NCBI RefSeq assembly: GCF_019857225.1
Contig: NZ_JAFJSY010000023.1
Location: 62,001-126,000 of the forward strand
Source: Streptomyces plumbidurans
GTDB taxonomy: Bacteria > Actinomycetota > Actinomycetes > Streptomycetales > Streptomycetaceae
Direction: 5' to 3'
DNA length: 64,000 nt
Shown here: positions 9,892 through 21,744 of the stretch, in pieces
Position numbering within the stretch: position 1 is the first letter of the stretch
Layout of the letters: the number at the start of each line of letters is the position of its first letter
Notes under the pieces: model-generated
The model's input: the letters and a program-made list of their open reading frames with translations, nothing else
Databases searched by the model: none
Told to the model about the DNA's origin: nothing
Made by a program: the position numbers and the translations under genes

Positions 9892-10671
9892 ATGGTGGAA
9901 CTGAAGACAGATACATCGATCGACGCCATGTACGAAGCGGGACAGGTGGTCGGGCGGGCCCTGACGGCCGTTCGGCACGCAGCCGACGTGGGTGTTTCCC
10001 TGCTGGAGCTGGACGAGGTGGCCCGCGGGGTGCTGCGGGAGGCCGGTGCCTCCTCCCCCTTCCTGGGCTACCGCCCCTCCTTCGCGCCGGTCCCCTTCCC
10101 CGCCGTGATCTGCGCCTCCGTGAACGACGCGATCGTGCACGGCGTCCCGACCGGCTACCGGCTGCGCGACGGCGACCTGGTCTCGATCGACTGCGGTGCC
10201 GAACTGAACGGCTGGGTGGGCGACTCGGCGATCAGCTTCGTCGTCGGTGAGCCGAACCCGGCGGACGTACGGCTGATCGAGACGGCCGAGCGCGCCCTGG
10301 CCGCGGGCATCGCGGCGGCGGTCGTCGGCAACCGCGTCGGGGACATCGCGCACGCGGTCGGCACGGTGTGCCGGGACGGCGGATACGGCATCCCCCAGGA
10401 CTTCGGCGGGCACGGCGTGGGCCGCGCCATGCACGAGGACCCGGGGGTCCCGAACGAGGGGCGCCCGGGCCGCGGCTTCCCCCTGCGTCACGGCATGGTC
10501 ATCGCGATCGAGCCGATGCTGATCGCCGGCGGAAGCGACGACTACCACGCGGCAGCCGACGGCTGGACCCTCCGCACGAACGACGGCTCCCGCGCAGCCC
10601 ACACCGAACACACGGTGGCGATCACAAACGCCGGGCCACGAATCCTGACCGAGCGGAAGCCGGTGGGCTGA
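9892..10671 (+). CDS. map: Type I methionine aminopeptidase
   Basis: A 259-residue cytosolic metalloprotease that removes the initiator methionine from nascent proteins. The pita-bread-fold metal ligands are visible: Asp in SIDCGAELNGWVGDSA, His in GHGVGRAMHEDP, and Glu in GMVIAIEPML and HTEHTVAIT. NDAIVHGVP is the usual substrate-site segment. I start at the ATG at 9892; the frame is open further upstream but that part is not protein-like. Streptomyces usually has a second map in the ribosomal-protein region, so this is probably an accessory copy. Confidence 0.95.
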   Translation: MVELKTDTSIDAMYEAGQVVGRALTAVRHAADVGVSLLELDEVARGVLREAGASSPFLGYRPSFAPVPFPAVICASVNDAIVHGVPTGYRLRDGDLVSIDCGAELNGWVGDSAISFVVGEPNPADVRLIETAERALAAGIAAAVVGNRVGDIAHAVGTVCRDGGYGIPQDFGGHGVGRAMHEDPGVPNEGRPGRGFPLRHGMVIAIEPMLIAGGSDDYHAAADGWTLRTNDGSRAAHTEHTVAITNAGPRILTERKPVG

Positions 10672-10990
10672 GACGGGTGGAGCGGGATGGGTGGGCTGAC
10701 GCCCGGATGGGCTGACGCGAGTGGGCCGGGACGGTGTGGTCGGGCACGGGTGGGCTGACGCAAGCGGTCCGGCACGGACTGGCCGGGCACGGGGTGGACG
10801 GGCACGGGTGGTCCGGCGTACGGACCGACACGGGGTGGTCCGACTCGGCGGTCCGGCACGGGTGGGCTGACGCGGGTGATCCGGCGAACGGACCGGCACG
10901 GGGCGGTCCGGCACAGGCGGGCTGACGCGGAGTGATCCGGCACGGACCGACCGACACGGGACCGGTCCGGCACGGGCGGCCCGGCACGGC
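10672..10990. repeat. Degenerate tandem GC-rich repeat array downstream of map
   Basis: The stretch after map is built from shuffled short units. GGGCTGACGC occurs five times (10693, 10709, 10752, 10864, 10919), interspersed with variants of GGTCCGGCACGGG and TGATCCGGC. Spacing is irregular, so it looks like decayed tandem duplications or slippage products. No convincing gene is present from 10,672 to 11,201; the last 200 bases hold only the leader of the Clp ATPase gene. Confidence 0.75.
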
Positions 10991-11201
10991 TCACAGATGG
11001 GGGGCACCCGGGGCGAGCGGGCACAATGCCCCCCGCACCCGTGAACGTGCGGGCACACCCCGGGTGTCCGTGAACGTGCCCCCGCCCATTCGGCGTGCGA
11101 AGGTGGTGTGAACCGGGCCCTGTCGGGGCACTCGCACGGGCCGGCACGTCGATCAGCGAGCGCGTCCCGGACCGCCCGTCGGGACGCCGGAACGGAAGGC
11201 C

Positions 11202-13724
<2,523 letters not shown>

Positions 13725-13773
13725 GGGCGCGGGGAACTGCGCGACCAGCCCCCACGCACCCGCAGCCGCCCAA

Positions 13774-15588
13774 CTACGGCGCAGGCTCCACCACCTGCGC
13801 CGACCCACCCCCACGCCGCACGGTCTCAGCCGCAGCCAACCACTTCCCACCCGGCAACCGCTGCACTCCAGTCGCCGCCCCGATCTCCGGGTTCAACGTG
13901 AACGAGTGCCCAATACCCTCCAGTTGAGCCCTGAGGCCGGACGGACTGGTGTCGTTGTACAGCGCCGGCTCCATCTCCGTGGTCGCGGCATTCCGCTGAC
14001 TCACCCGCGGCGCCGCGATCGCGTCCACGAGCGGCAGCCCCCGGTCGAGAAACTCGGTCAGCGTCTGCAGCACGGTGGTGATGATCGTCGCCCCACCGGG
14101 TGAACCCAGCGCCACCACCGGCTTGTTGTGCCGGTCCAGCACGATCGTCGGCGAGATCGACGACCGGGGACGCTTGCCCGGCCCCGGCAGGTTCGGGTCG
14201 TGCACGGCCGGGTTGGCGGGGGTGAAGGAGAAGTCCGTCAGCTCGTTGTTGAGCAGGAAGCCGCGGCCCGGCACGGTCATCGCGCTGCCGCCGGTCTGCT
14301 CGATGGTGAGCGTGTACGAGACGACGTTCCCCCACTTGTCGGCCACCGTCAGATGGGTCGTGTTCTGGCCCTCGTACGTCGTCGGAGCCGCCGTACCGCC
14401 GGAGGCGCACGGCGCCGGATGCCGCGGATCACCGGGCGCCAGCGGGCTGGTGAGCACGGCGTCGTCCTTGATCAGGCACGCCCGCGAGTCGGCGAACCGC
14501 TGGGAGAGCAGGTCCTTCGTCGGTACGTCCTCGAAGGCGGGGTCGCCGACCCAGCGCCCGCGGTCCGCGAAGGCGATCCGGCTGGCCTCGATGTAGTGGT
14601 GCAGATACTGGGCCTCACTCGCCTTCGACAGGTCCGTCTTCTCCATGATGTTGAGCGCTTCGCCGACGGTGGTGCCGCCGGAGGAGGAGGGCGCGATGGA
14701 GTAGACGCCGAGGCCGCGGTACGAGGTCTTCGTGGGCGCCTGCAGCTTGGCGCGGTAGACCGCGAGGTCCTTCTGGGAGAGCTTGCCGGGGCGGGCGTTC
14801 CAGCCCGAGGAAGGATCGACCGGCGGCTTGTTCACGGTGCGGACGATGTCCCTGCCGAGGTCGCCGTGGTAGATCGCGCCGACGCCCTTCTTCGCCAACT
14901 CCTGGTAAGTGCGGGCCAGTTCGGGGTTCTTGAAGGTGGAGCCCACCTCCGGGAGCCGTCCGCCCGGCAGGAACAGCTTCGCCGTGTCCGGGAAGTAGCG
15001 GAAGCGCGTCTCGTTCGAGGCGGTCTGCGAGCGGAAGGTGTCGTCGACGGTGAAGCCGTGGCGGGCGATCCGCTCGGCGGGCTCGAGCACCGTCCCGAGT
15101 CTCCTGCTCCCCCACTGGTCGAGCGCGGTCTGCCAGGTGGCGGGTGAGCCGGGCGTGCCCACGCTCAGCCCGCTGCTGACGGCGTCGGCGAAGGAGAGAG
15201 GCTTGCCGTTCTCCACGAAGAGGTTCGAGTCGGCGCTCAGCGGCGCGGTCTCGCGGCCGTCGATGGTGTGCACCGTACGGGACTTGGCGTCGTAGTAGAC
15301 GAAGAAGCCGCCGCCTCCGATGCCGGACGAGTAGGGCTCGGTGACGCCGAGGGCGGCGGCGGTGGCGACGGCCGCGTCGACGGCGTTGCCGCCCTTCTTC
15401 AGGACCTCGATGCCCGCGGCGGAGGCGTCCGCGTCGACGCTGGAGACCGCGCCGCCGTAGCCGACGGCGACCGGGACTTTCGTGGGAGTGCTGCTCGCCG
15501 GTGCGGAGGGCGGCGCCGCCGCTCCCACCGACACCACGGCGGCAGAGACCGCCAGGACCGACAGTTTCCGTGCCACAGGACGACGCAT
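13774..15588 (-). CDS. ggt: Secreted gamma-glutamyltransferase
   Basis: A 604-residue Ntn-hydrolase that transfers or hydrolyses gamma-glutamyl groups of glutathione and related peptides. The N-terminus (RRPVARKLSVLAVSAAVVS) is a signal peptide. The large subunit has SSGIGGGGFFVYYD; the autocleavage site and catalytic Thr are in NTTHLTVADKWGNVVSYT, and GSPGGATIITTVLQTL is the small-subunit signature. I start at the ATG at 15588, spaced 5 nt from GGAGG, rather than the GTG at 15594. It converges on the Clp ATPase gene with only 49 nt between the stops. Confidence 0.95.
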   Translation of the reverse strand: MRRPVARKLSVLAVSAAVVSVGAAAPPSAPASSTPTKVPVAVGYGGAVSSVDADASAAGIEVLKKGGNAVDAAVATAAALGVTEPYSSGIGGGGFFVYYDAKSRTVHTIDGRETAPLSADSNLFVENGKPLSFADAVSSGLSVGTPGSPATWQTALDQWGSRRLGTVLEPAERIARHGFTVDDTFRSQTASNETRFRYFPDTAKLFLPGGRLPEVGSTFKNPELARTYQELAKKGVGAIYHGDLGRDIVRTVNKPPVDPSSGWNARPGKLSQKDLAVYRAKLQAPTKTSYRGLGVYSIAPSSSGGTTVGEALNIMEKTDLSKASEAQYLHHYIEASRIAFADRGRWVGDPAFEDVPTKDLLSQRFADSRACLIKDDAVLTSPLAPGDPRHPAPCASGGTAAPTTYEGQNTTHLTVADKWGNVVSYTLTIEQTGGSAMTVPGRGFLLNNELTDFSFTPANPAVHDPNLPGPGKRPRSSISPTIVLDRHNKPVVALGSPGGATIITTVLQTLTEFLDRGLPLVDAIAAPRVSQRNAATTEMEPALYNDTSPSGLRAQLEGIGHSFTLNPEIGAATGVQRLPGGKWLAAAETVRRGGGSAQVVEPAP

Positions 15589-15693
15589 GCGCACCTCCGG
15601 TGAGGGACCGTCCGCGCAGCTTAATCCAACGACATGCTCTCGTCAGGAACGACTCGAACACGGGTTTCCCGGGGCCCGCTACCATGCGCGCAC

Positions 15694-16455
15694 ATGACTG
15701 ACGACGTACGCAACATCGTCCTGGGTGTGGTCGCCGCCGGGCTGTCCGCCGCGCTCGGCTGGCTGGCCCGTACCTACCTGTGGAAGCGCAGGCTCCGCCG
15801 TAAGCAGGCGTTCTTCGGGCTGCCGGACAACTCCGAGTCGCTGCTGGTGGTGAACCGGGGCGCCGGCGGGCCCGAACTGACGGTGATGCGCTACGACGTG
15901 TTCGCTCTCCTCGAACTCGCGGCCCTCATCAAGGACTGCAACGCCCACGCCCAGATACTCGCGCATGACGCGGCCCGTCAGGGCTTCGGCGAGCGCACCG
16001 AGTTCTGCGTGGGCGGCCCCGCGTCCAACCGGCGCATGGTGGCGCATCTGGCCTCCATGCTTCCGGGGGTGCGGGTGAACGTGGACGCCGAACCCGGCCC
16101 CGACCGCGGCGCCTTCCAGGTCGGCACCGAGCGCTACCGGGTGGAGCCGGGCAGGGAGGAGTACGCGCTCCTCGCCCGGCTGACCGTCGGCCAGAGCCCC
16201 AACACCCGCCCCGTCTTCCTCTTCTGCGGTCAGACCGCCATCACCAACCAGGCCGCCACCCGCTATCTGGCCCGCAACCACGAACGCCTCGCCCGCAAGC
16301 ACGGCAACAGCTCCTTCGTCGTCCTGCTGAAGGTCGTCAACTCGCAGGCGTACGGCCCGGATGTGGTGGAGCTGGTGGCGGACGTGACGCGTGCGGCGCG
16401 GACGGAGTTGCCCGCGACCAGCACAGCTGCGCGCAATGCGCACCGCGCGTCCTGA
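15694..16455 (+). CDS. Membrane-anchored protein of unknown function
   Basis: A 253-residue protein with one N-terminal transmembrane segment (NIVLGVVAAGLSAALGWLA) followed by a basic KRRLRRK stretch that predicts a cytoplasmic body. The soluble part has GPASNRRMVAHL, VFLFCGQTAITNQAATRYLA and LLKVVNSQAYGPDVVELV, a pattern seen in Streptomyces unknowns. I start at ATG 15694 because it opens with MTDDVRNIVLG directly before the helix; the longer frame from 15634 has no helix-compatible start. Diverges from ggt across 105 nt. Function unknown. Confidence 0.75.
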   Translation: MTDDVRNIVLGVVAAGLSAALGWLARTYLWKRRLRRKQAFFGLPDNSESLLVVNRGAGGPELTVMRYDVFALLELAALIKDCNAHAQILAHDAARQGFGERTEFCVGGPASNRRMVAHLASMLPGVRVNVDAEPGPDRGAFQVGTERYRVEPGREEYALLARLTVGQSPNTRPVFLFCGQTAITNQAATRYLARNHERLARKHGNSSFVVLLKVVNSQAYGPDVVELVADVTRAARTELPATSTAARNAHRAS

Positions 16456-16477
16456 GATCCGACACAATTCAACAATC

Positions 16478-16545
16478 GTTACTGGCACGTAACTTACCGA
16501 CGGGTTACTTGCGGTAGGCACCCGAGGTTACCGTCTGGTCACTTT
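16478..16545. promoter_or_regulatory. GTTAC-rich leader of the secreted hydrolase gene
   Basis: GTTAC-tggcac-GTAAC at 16478-16493 is an inverted repeat, and further GTTAC copies lie at 16504-16508 and 16528-16532, all within 95 bp of the hydrolase start. The stretch is less GC-rich than its surroundings and probably contains the promoter and an operator. The binding protein is unknown. Confidence 0.4.
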
Positions 16546-16571
16546 GCACTTACACGAGTGAGGAGTGGCCC

Positions 16572-18137
16572 GTGGGACACGCTCGTAAGGCCCTGCGTAC
16601 GACCGCCGTGGGCGCCGTGTCGGCGACGCTGATCGCCGGCAGTGCCCTCGGGCTCGCCCCCGCCGCACAGGCCGCGGACGGCATCCGCTTCGTCGACATC
16701 ACCGGCGACGGCGGCACGGTCCTGAAGGCGAACGTCATCACGCCCGCGGGCGCGGACGGTTCACACCGCTACCCGCTGCTCGTGCTCCCCACGAGCTGGG
16801 CCCTGCCCCAGGTCGAGTACCTCGCACAGGCCCAGAAGCTCGCCAACTCCGGTTATGTCGTGGTCAGTTACAACGTCCGCGGCTTCTGGCAGTCCGGCGG
16901 CGAGATAGAAGTGGCGGGACCGGCCGACACGGCCGACGCCTCCAAGGTCATCGACTGGGCGCTCGCCAACACCCCTGCCGACTCACGGCACATCGGCATG
17001 GCGGGCGTCTCCTACGGCGCTGGCATCAGCCTCATCGCCGCCGCGCACGACAAGCGCATCAAGGCGGTCGCGGCCCTCAGCGGCTGGGCCGACCTGATCG
17101 GCTCGATCTACTCGGGCCGCACCCAGCACGTCCAGGCCGCCGCGCTGCTGGACGGGGCGAGCCTGGTCACCGGCCGTCAGGACCCCGAGGTCCGCCAGGT
17201 CTTCAACGACTTCTACGCCTCGAACCTGGCCAAGGAACAAGACCTCATCAACTGGGGGAAGAAACGTTCGCCCGCAACATACGTGGACCAACTCAACAAG
17301 AACGGCGCCGCGGTCATGATGGCCAACGCCTGGGGCGACACGATCTTCCCGCCCAACCAGTACGCCGACTTCTACGAGAAGTTGAAGGGCCCCAAGCGGC
17401 TGGAGCTGCGCCCCGGCGACCACGCCACCGCCGAGCTGACCGGGCTGCTCGGACTGCCCAACGACGTGTGGACCGACACCGGGCGCTGGTTCGACCACTA
17501 CCTCAAGGGCGCCGACAACGGCGTCGACCGGGAGCAGCCGGTCCGGCTCAAGTCCCGTTCCACGGGCGGCTACGAGGGCTACCCGGACTGGAAGTCGGTG
17601 GCCGCGACCGAGCGGAAGATCGCCCTCGGCGGCACCACCACGATCCACACCAACGTCGACTCGGGCGCGGATGGCGGGATCGTGTTCCTGTCCAGCATCC
17701 TCGACCAGGTGGCCAAGCTGCCCCCCGTCGCCTCGATCCCCCTGCTCCCCCGCCGCTGGGCCGCCGTGTGGCAGTCGCAGAGGTACGGCACGGCCCAGCA
17801 GATCCGCGGTACGGCCACGTTGCACACCACGGTCACCCCGACCAAGGAGAGCGGCACCCTCGTCGCCTACCTGTACGACGTGGGGCCGCTCGGCCTCGGC
17901 AAGCTGGTCAGCAACGCGCCGTACACCTTCCACGGGCGCACGCCCGGAAAGCCGTTCGACCTCGACCTGGAGCTGTTCTCCACGGCCTACGACGTCCCGG
18001 CAGGGCACCGGCTCGCCCTGGTCGTCGACACGGTCGACCCGCTCTACATCGAGCACAACCCGTCCGGCGCTCAGCTGACCTTCTCCTCGCCGGCGGACGA
18101 CCCGTCGTACGTGTCGATTCCGCTGCGCAAGCAGTGA
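16572..18137 (+). CDS. Secreted CocE/NonD-type alpha/beta hydrolase (X-Pro dipeptidyl-peptidase-like)
   Basis: A 521-residue protein with a 35-residue signal peptide ending in APAAQA/A, so exported. The alpha/beta-hydrolase core follows: nucleophile Ser in GMAGVSYGAGIS, likely acid Asp in ANAWGDTIFPPNQY and His in RPGDHATAEL. The C-terminal 170 residues form the jelly-roll domain of CocE/X-Pro dipeptidyl peptidases (GTATLHTTVTPTKESGTLVA). This family includes peptidases and esterases, so the substrate is open. Start is GTG at 16572 with GAGGAG upstream. Confidence 0.88.
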   Translation: MGHARKALRTTAVGAVSATLIAGSALGLAPAAQAADGIRFVDITGDGGTVLKANVITPAGADGSHRYPLLVLPTSWALPQVEYLAQAQKLANSGYVVVSYNVRGFWQSGGEIEVAGPADTADASKVIDWALANTPADSRHIGMAGVSYGAGISLIAAAHDKRIKAVAALSGWADLIGSIYSGRTQHVQAAALLDGASLVTGRQDPEVRQVFNDFYASNLAKEQDLINWGKKRSPATYVDQLNKNGAAVMMANAWGDTIFPPNQYADFYEKLKGPKRLELRPGDHATAELTGLLGLPNDVWTDTGRWFDHYLKGADNGVDREQPVRLKSRSTGGYEGYPDWKSVAATERKIALGGTTTIHTNVDSGADGGIVFLSSILDQVAKLPPVASIPLLPRRWAAVWQSQRYGTAQQIRGTATLHTTVTPTKESGTLVAYLYDVGPLGLGKLVSNAPYTFHGRTPGKPFDLDLELFSTAYDVPAGHRLALVVDTVDPLYIEHNPSGAQLTFSSPADDPSYVSIPLRKQ

Positions 18138-18449
18138 TCTCCGGCCGGCGCCGGGCGGGTGGGGCTCTTCGGCTCAGTGCTTGAGGATTCTCACGCCGTC
18201 ACGCGGTGGTCGGTCGGCGGGCCCTGCGGGGCCCAGAAGCCGGCGGGAACACTGGTCGGCGCATGCAACTCCCCCGTAGTACCTGTTGACGTCATGGAAT
18301 TCGATCAACGGATCGACGGCCATACGCAGCCCTACCCACTTTCAGCTGTGTCGTCCTGGCCGCAAACTATCCGGACAATGGATCACTTATGGCACGACAC
18401 GCACTTTTCGGGCATTAGCCGTATTTACGTCGATCTTAGGTCCATGGCG
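18138..18449. other. 312-bp intergenic region without a recognisable gene
   Basis: Between two convergent genes. It is noticeably less GC-rich than its surroundings from about 18,280 to 18,440. Short open frames exist but none has a plausible start with a ribosome-binding site and protein-like composition. A GC-rich inverted patch (GGGCCCTGCGGGGCCC, 18218-18233) could help end transcription. Confidence 0.5.
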
Positions 18450-18857
18450 TCACACCTCCGCGACCTCGCCGTACAGCTGCGAGAGCTCCGGCACGCCGCT
18501 GGAGGCCCATTCGTGCCCCGAGGCCACGACGTCGAACTCGCGGCCGGAGGCGAGCCGTACGACCGGCTGGCCGCTCGGCCAGATCGCCCAGGCGGCGCCG
18601 GGCACGGTGCGCACGAGGACGGTGCCCAGATACAGACCCGCGTCGTTGCCGAGCCAGTGCAGCACTTCCTCGTCGTCGCGCCAGCGCGGCAGCAACTGGT
18701 CGAGCGCCTCCAACGAGTCGGCGGAGTCGTCGAGTCGGACGCCCTCCCGGGACGCCTGGGAACGCAGCAGCTCGCACTCGGAGAGAAGTTCGGCGATGCC
18801 CTCCGGGTCGGGAACGCCGTGCTTCTCATTCGGGTGGCCCAGAAAAGGGATCTTCAT
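18450..18857 (-). CDS. Conserved Streptomyces small protein of unknown function
   Basis: A 135-residue soluble protein starting MKIPFLGHPNEKHGVPDPEG, a highly recognisable opening in streptomycetes; I believe it belongs to the DUF6278 group but cannot verify this. It is acidic, with an alpha/beta pattern (ELLSECELLRSQASREGVRL, VVRLASGREFDVVASGHEWA) and no membrane segment or catalytic motif. It is leftward, downstream of exonuclease III by 78 nt. Function unknown. Confidence 0.75.
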   Translation of the reverse strand: MKIPFLGHPNEKHGVPDPEGIAELLSECELLRSQASREGVRLDDSADSLEALDQLLPRWRDDEEVLHWLGNDAGLYLGTVLVRTVPGAAWAIWPSGQPVVRLASGREFDVVASGHEWASSGVPELSQLYGEVAEV

Positions 18858-18935
18858 ACACCCAGCGTGTCATTCGCACCGGCGTGCGCACCACAGGCGC
18901 GCGGGCGGTCACTTCGCGGCGATGTCGTGTCGGTG

Positions 18936-19715
18936 CTACACGTCCAGGTCCACCACGACCGGCGCGTGGTCGGAGGCGCCCTTGCCCTTGCGCTCCTCGC
19001 GGTCGACGTAGGAGTCGGTGACGGCCTTCGCGAACGGTTCGTTGCCGTAGACGAGGTCGATGCGCATGCCGCGGTTCTTGGGGAAGCAGAGCTGGCGGTA
19101 GTCCCAGTACGTGAAGGGGTGGTCGTACTTGAGGGGGCGCGGGACGACGTCCGAGAGGCCTGTCTCGCGCAGGGACGTCAGGGCGGCGCGCTCGGCCGGG
19201 GTGACATGGGTGAGGCCCTCGAAGGCGGCCACGTCGTAGACGTCGTCGTCCGTCGGCGCCACGTTGTAGTCGCCCATCACCGCGAACGGGCGGCTGCCGG
19301 CCGCGTCGCCGGCGACGGCCGCCCTGAGGGCCTCGAACCACTGGAGCTTGTAGGCGTAGTGCGGGTGGTCCACCTCGCGGCCGTTGGGCACGTACACCGA
19401 CCAGACGCGGACCGGGCCGCAGGTGGCGGAGACGGCGCGAGGCTCCTGAACGCCCTCGTACCCGGGGTCGCCGGGCAGGCCCTTGACGACGTCGTCCAGG
19501 CCGACGCGGGAGAGCACCGCCACGCCGTTCCACCTGCCGGTCGCGTTCACCGCCGCCTCGTAGCCCAGCTCGCGCAGCTGGTCGAAGGGGAACTGCTCCT
19601 CGGACACTTTGGCCTCCTGGAGGCAGAGCACGTCCGTGCTGCTGCTCTCCAGCCAGGCCAGCAGCCTCGGCAGGCGGGCGGTGATCGAGTTCACGTTCCA
19701 GGTCGCGATGCGCAT
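18936..19715 (-). CDS. xth: Exodeoxyribonuclease III (AP endonuclease)
   Basis: A 259-residue EEP-fold nuclease for base-excision repair: it cuts at abasic sites and removes 3'-blocked termini. Visible motifs: MRIATWNVNSITARLPRLLA, the catalytic Glu in VLCLQEAKVSEEQFP, Tyr/Asp/Asn in FAVMGDYNVAPTDDDVYDV, and the SDHAPVVVDLDV terminus carrying the catalytic Asp-His. Full length for the family. Cytoplasmic, monomeric in relatives. Confidence 0.96.
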   Translation of the reverse strand: MRIATWNVNSITARLPRLLAWLESSSTDVLCLQEAKVSEEQFPFDQLRELGYEAAVNATGRWNGVAVLSRVGLDDVVKGLPGDPGYEGVQEPRAVSATCGPVRVWSVYVPNGREVDHPHYAYKLQWFEALRAAVAGDAAGSRPFAVMGDYNVAPTDDDVYDVAAFEGLTHVTPAERAALTSLRETGLSDVVPRPLKYDHPFTYWDYRQLCFPKNRGMRIDLVYGNEPFAKAVTDSYVDREERKGKGASDHAPVVVDLDV

Positions 19716-19765
19716 GCCTCACAACCTACCGGGCGGGTCCGACAGCGCGGTCCCGCCCGGTTCGG

Positions 19766-20401
19766 TCAGACCTCGGCCGAGGAACCAGGGGCGAGCCGCA
19801 GGTGCTCCGCGCCGCCCAGGGCGCCGATCTGGCGGTCGTAGATCGGGCGGGCCAGGTCGGTGAGCAGGGCGTCGTGGATGTCGTAGGCGCGCTGCGGGCG
19901 GACCTCGCGGACGTAGTCGATGACCTCGGAGATCTTGTTCCAGGGGGCCATCACCGGGAGCATCAGCGTCTCGACCGGGTGGTCGGGGACGGTGAGGGCG
20001 TCGCCGGGGTGGAAGACGCTGCCGCCGTCGACGAGGTACCCGACGTTGGTGATGCGCGGGATGTCCGGGTGGATGACGGCGTGCAGCTCGCCGTGGACCT
20101 GTACGTCGAAGCCCGCGGCCGTGAACGTGTCGCCGTGCCCGACGGTGTGCACCCGACCCGGGAAGGCGGCCGAGATCTGGTCGGCGACGGACTTGAGGGT
20201 CCAGATCTCGGCGGCCGGATTGGCCTCCATGGCGGCCCGCAGCCGCCCCTCGTCGAAGTGGTCCCCGTGCTCGTGCGTGACGAGGATCGCGTCGGCGCCG
20301 ACCGCGGCGTCCTCCTCGCTGAAGCCGCCGGGATCGAGGACGAGCGCGCGCCCGTCCTTGTCGAGACGGACGCAGCTGTGCGACTTCTTCGTGAGCTTCA
20401 T
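19766..20401 (-). CDS. Metallo-beta-lactamase-fold hydrolase
   Basis: A 211-residue MBL-fold protein, close to the UlaG-like/RNA-processing-unrelated small hydrolases. The zinc-binding signature is VTHEHGDHFDEG, with FHPGDALTVPD and AYDIHDALLTD giving the later ligands. A start at ATG 20401 (MKLTKKSHSC) is preferred because GGGAG precedes it; ATG 20410 (MGVMKLTKK) is the alternative. It lies 26 nt downstream of pcaL in the same direction. Substrate unknown. Confidence 0.88.
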   Translation of the reverse strand: MKLTKKSHSCVRLDKDGRALVLDPGGFSEEDAAVGADAILVTHEHGDHFDEGRLRAAMEANPAAEIWTLKSVADQISAAFPGRVHTVGHGDTFTAAGFDVQVHGELHAVIHPDIPRITNVGYLVDGGSVFHPGDALTVPDHPVETLMLPVMAPWNKISEVIDYVREVRPQRAYDIHDALLTDLARPIYDRQIGALGGAEHLRLAPGSSAEV

Positions 20402-20427
20402 GACTCCCATCCTGCCCCTTGCGGGCG

Positions 20428-21744
20428 TCACTCGGTGGGCGTGGTCTCCTCCCTTATGACCTGCTGGGCGATCCGGAACGCGCTGCCCGCCGCCGGCATG
20501 CCGCAGTACACGGCCGCCTGCAGCAGCACCTCCTTGATCTCCGTGGGGGTCAGGCCGTTGCGCAGGGCGGCGCGGATGTGCGGAGCGAGCTGGTCCGTGT
20601 GGCCGCCCGCGATCAGGGCGGTGAGGGTCACACAGCTGCGCGAGCGCCGGTCGAGGCCGGGACGGTCCCAGATCTCGCCCCACGCGTACCGGGTGACGAA
20701 CTCCTGGAAGTCCGTGGAGAACTCGTCCGCCTGCCCCAGCGTCCGGTCGACGTGCGCGTCCCCGAGCACCTCGCGGCGCACCTTGATCCCGGCGTCGTAC
20801 GGATCGGGCCGTCCCCCCGTCGGACCGGGCACCGCGACCGGGGCCGCGATCTCGGCCACGGGTGCGGGCTGCCGGGGCGCCGCGGGCCGCGCGGGCGCGG
20901 TCAGGACCGGCTTGACCGGGGCGGCGGGGATGGCCATCTGGCCGGTGGTCGAGTCGAACGCGGGTCTCCAGTCGGAGGAGAAGTGCCGCACCAGCAGGTC
21001 GGTGACGGCCGCGGGCTGCTCGACCGGCACGAGGTGGGAGGCGCCGGGGACCACGGCGAGGCGGGCGTCGGGGATGCCGGCGACCAGGGTGCGCGCCTCG
21101 GCGGGGCCGGTGACCCGGTCCTCGGAGCCGACCAGGACGAGGGTGGGCACCTCGACCCCGCTCAGTTGGGACCGTACGTCGAAGGAGGCCAGCGCCTCGC
21201 AGGCGGCGATGTAGCAGCCGGGGTCCGTGGTGCGCACCATCTGCACGGCCCACTCGGTGATCGCGGGCTGCGCGGCGGCGAACCCGTGGGTGAACCAGCG
21301 GTCCGGGGAGCTACGGGCGATCGGGTCGAGCCCGTTGGTCCGCACGATCACCCCGCGCTGGCGGAACTCGTCCGCCGTGCCGAACCGGGGCGAGGCGGCG
21401 ATCAGCGTGAGCGAGGCGATCCGCTCGGGGTGGCGCAGCGCCAGTTCGAGCCCGATCGCACCGCCGAACGCACAGCCCGCGTAGCCGAAGCGCTGGATGC
21501 CGAGGCCGTCCAGCGTGGCCAGCAGCCGCGAGGTGAGCTCGGTGACCGAGTCCACCGGGTACGCGGGCGCGCCGCCGTGTCCGGGAAGGTCGAAGCGGAA
21601 GACGCGCCACTGCTTCGTCAGCTCGGGCACCTGCCGGTCCCACATGTGCCATGTGGTACCCAGTGAGGGACCGAGGATCAGGACCGGGGCGTCTTCTGGC
21701 CCGTCAAGGCGGTATTGCAGCTGGGTGGCAGTCGTCTCACTCAC
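20428..21744 (-). CDS. pcaL: Fused 3-oxoadipate enol-lactonase / 4-carboxymuconolactone decarboxylase
   Basis: About 438 residues. The first 265 form an alpha/beta hydrolase (PVLILGPSLGTTWHMWDRQV, oxyanion region), then a Pro/Ala linker, and residues 315-430 are carboxymuconolactone decarboxylase-like (RRSRSCVTLTALIAGGHTDQ, EVLLQAAVYCGMPAA). This fusion carries out the last two ring-cleavage steps of the protocatechuate beta-ketoadipate branch. Odd point: the nucleophile-elbow segment reads GCAFGG where Ser is expected. I start at GTG 21744 (VSETTATQ); in-frame GTGs at 21753 and 21768 are also open. The usual upstream neighbour pcaB is replaced here by a prophage integrase. Confidence 0.88.
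   Translation of the reverse strand: MSETTATQLQYRLDGPEDAPVLILGPSLGTTWHMWDRQVPELTKQWRVFRFDLPGHGGAPAYPVDSVTELTSRLLATLDGLGIQRFGYAGCAFGGAIGLELALRHPERIASLTLIAASPRFGTADEFRQRGVIVRTNGLDPIARSSPDRWFTHGFAAAQPAITEWAVQMVRTTDPGCYIAACEALASFDVRSQLSGVEVPTLVLVGSEDRVTGPAEARTLVAGIPDARLAVVPGASHLVPVEQPAAVTDLLVRHFSSDWRPAFDSTTGQMAIPAAPVKPVLTAPARPAAPRQPAPVAEIAAPVAVPGPTGGRPDPYDAGIKVRREVLGDAHVDRTLGQADEFSTDFQEFVTRYAWGEIWDRPGLDRRSRSCVTLTALIAGGHTDQLAPHIRAALRNGLTPTEIKEVLLQAAVYCGMPAAGSAFRIAQQVIREETTPTE

Noticed and set aside
18286-19011. Rightward open frame across the exonuclease and small-gene region
   Set aside because: It runs opposite to two well-supported leftward genes and has an unlikely Ser/Arg composition, so it is a reading-frame shadow.
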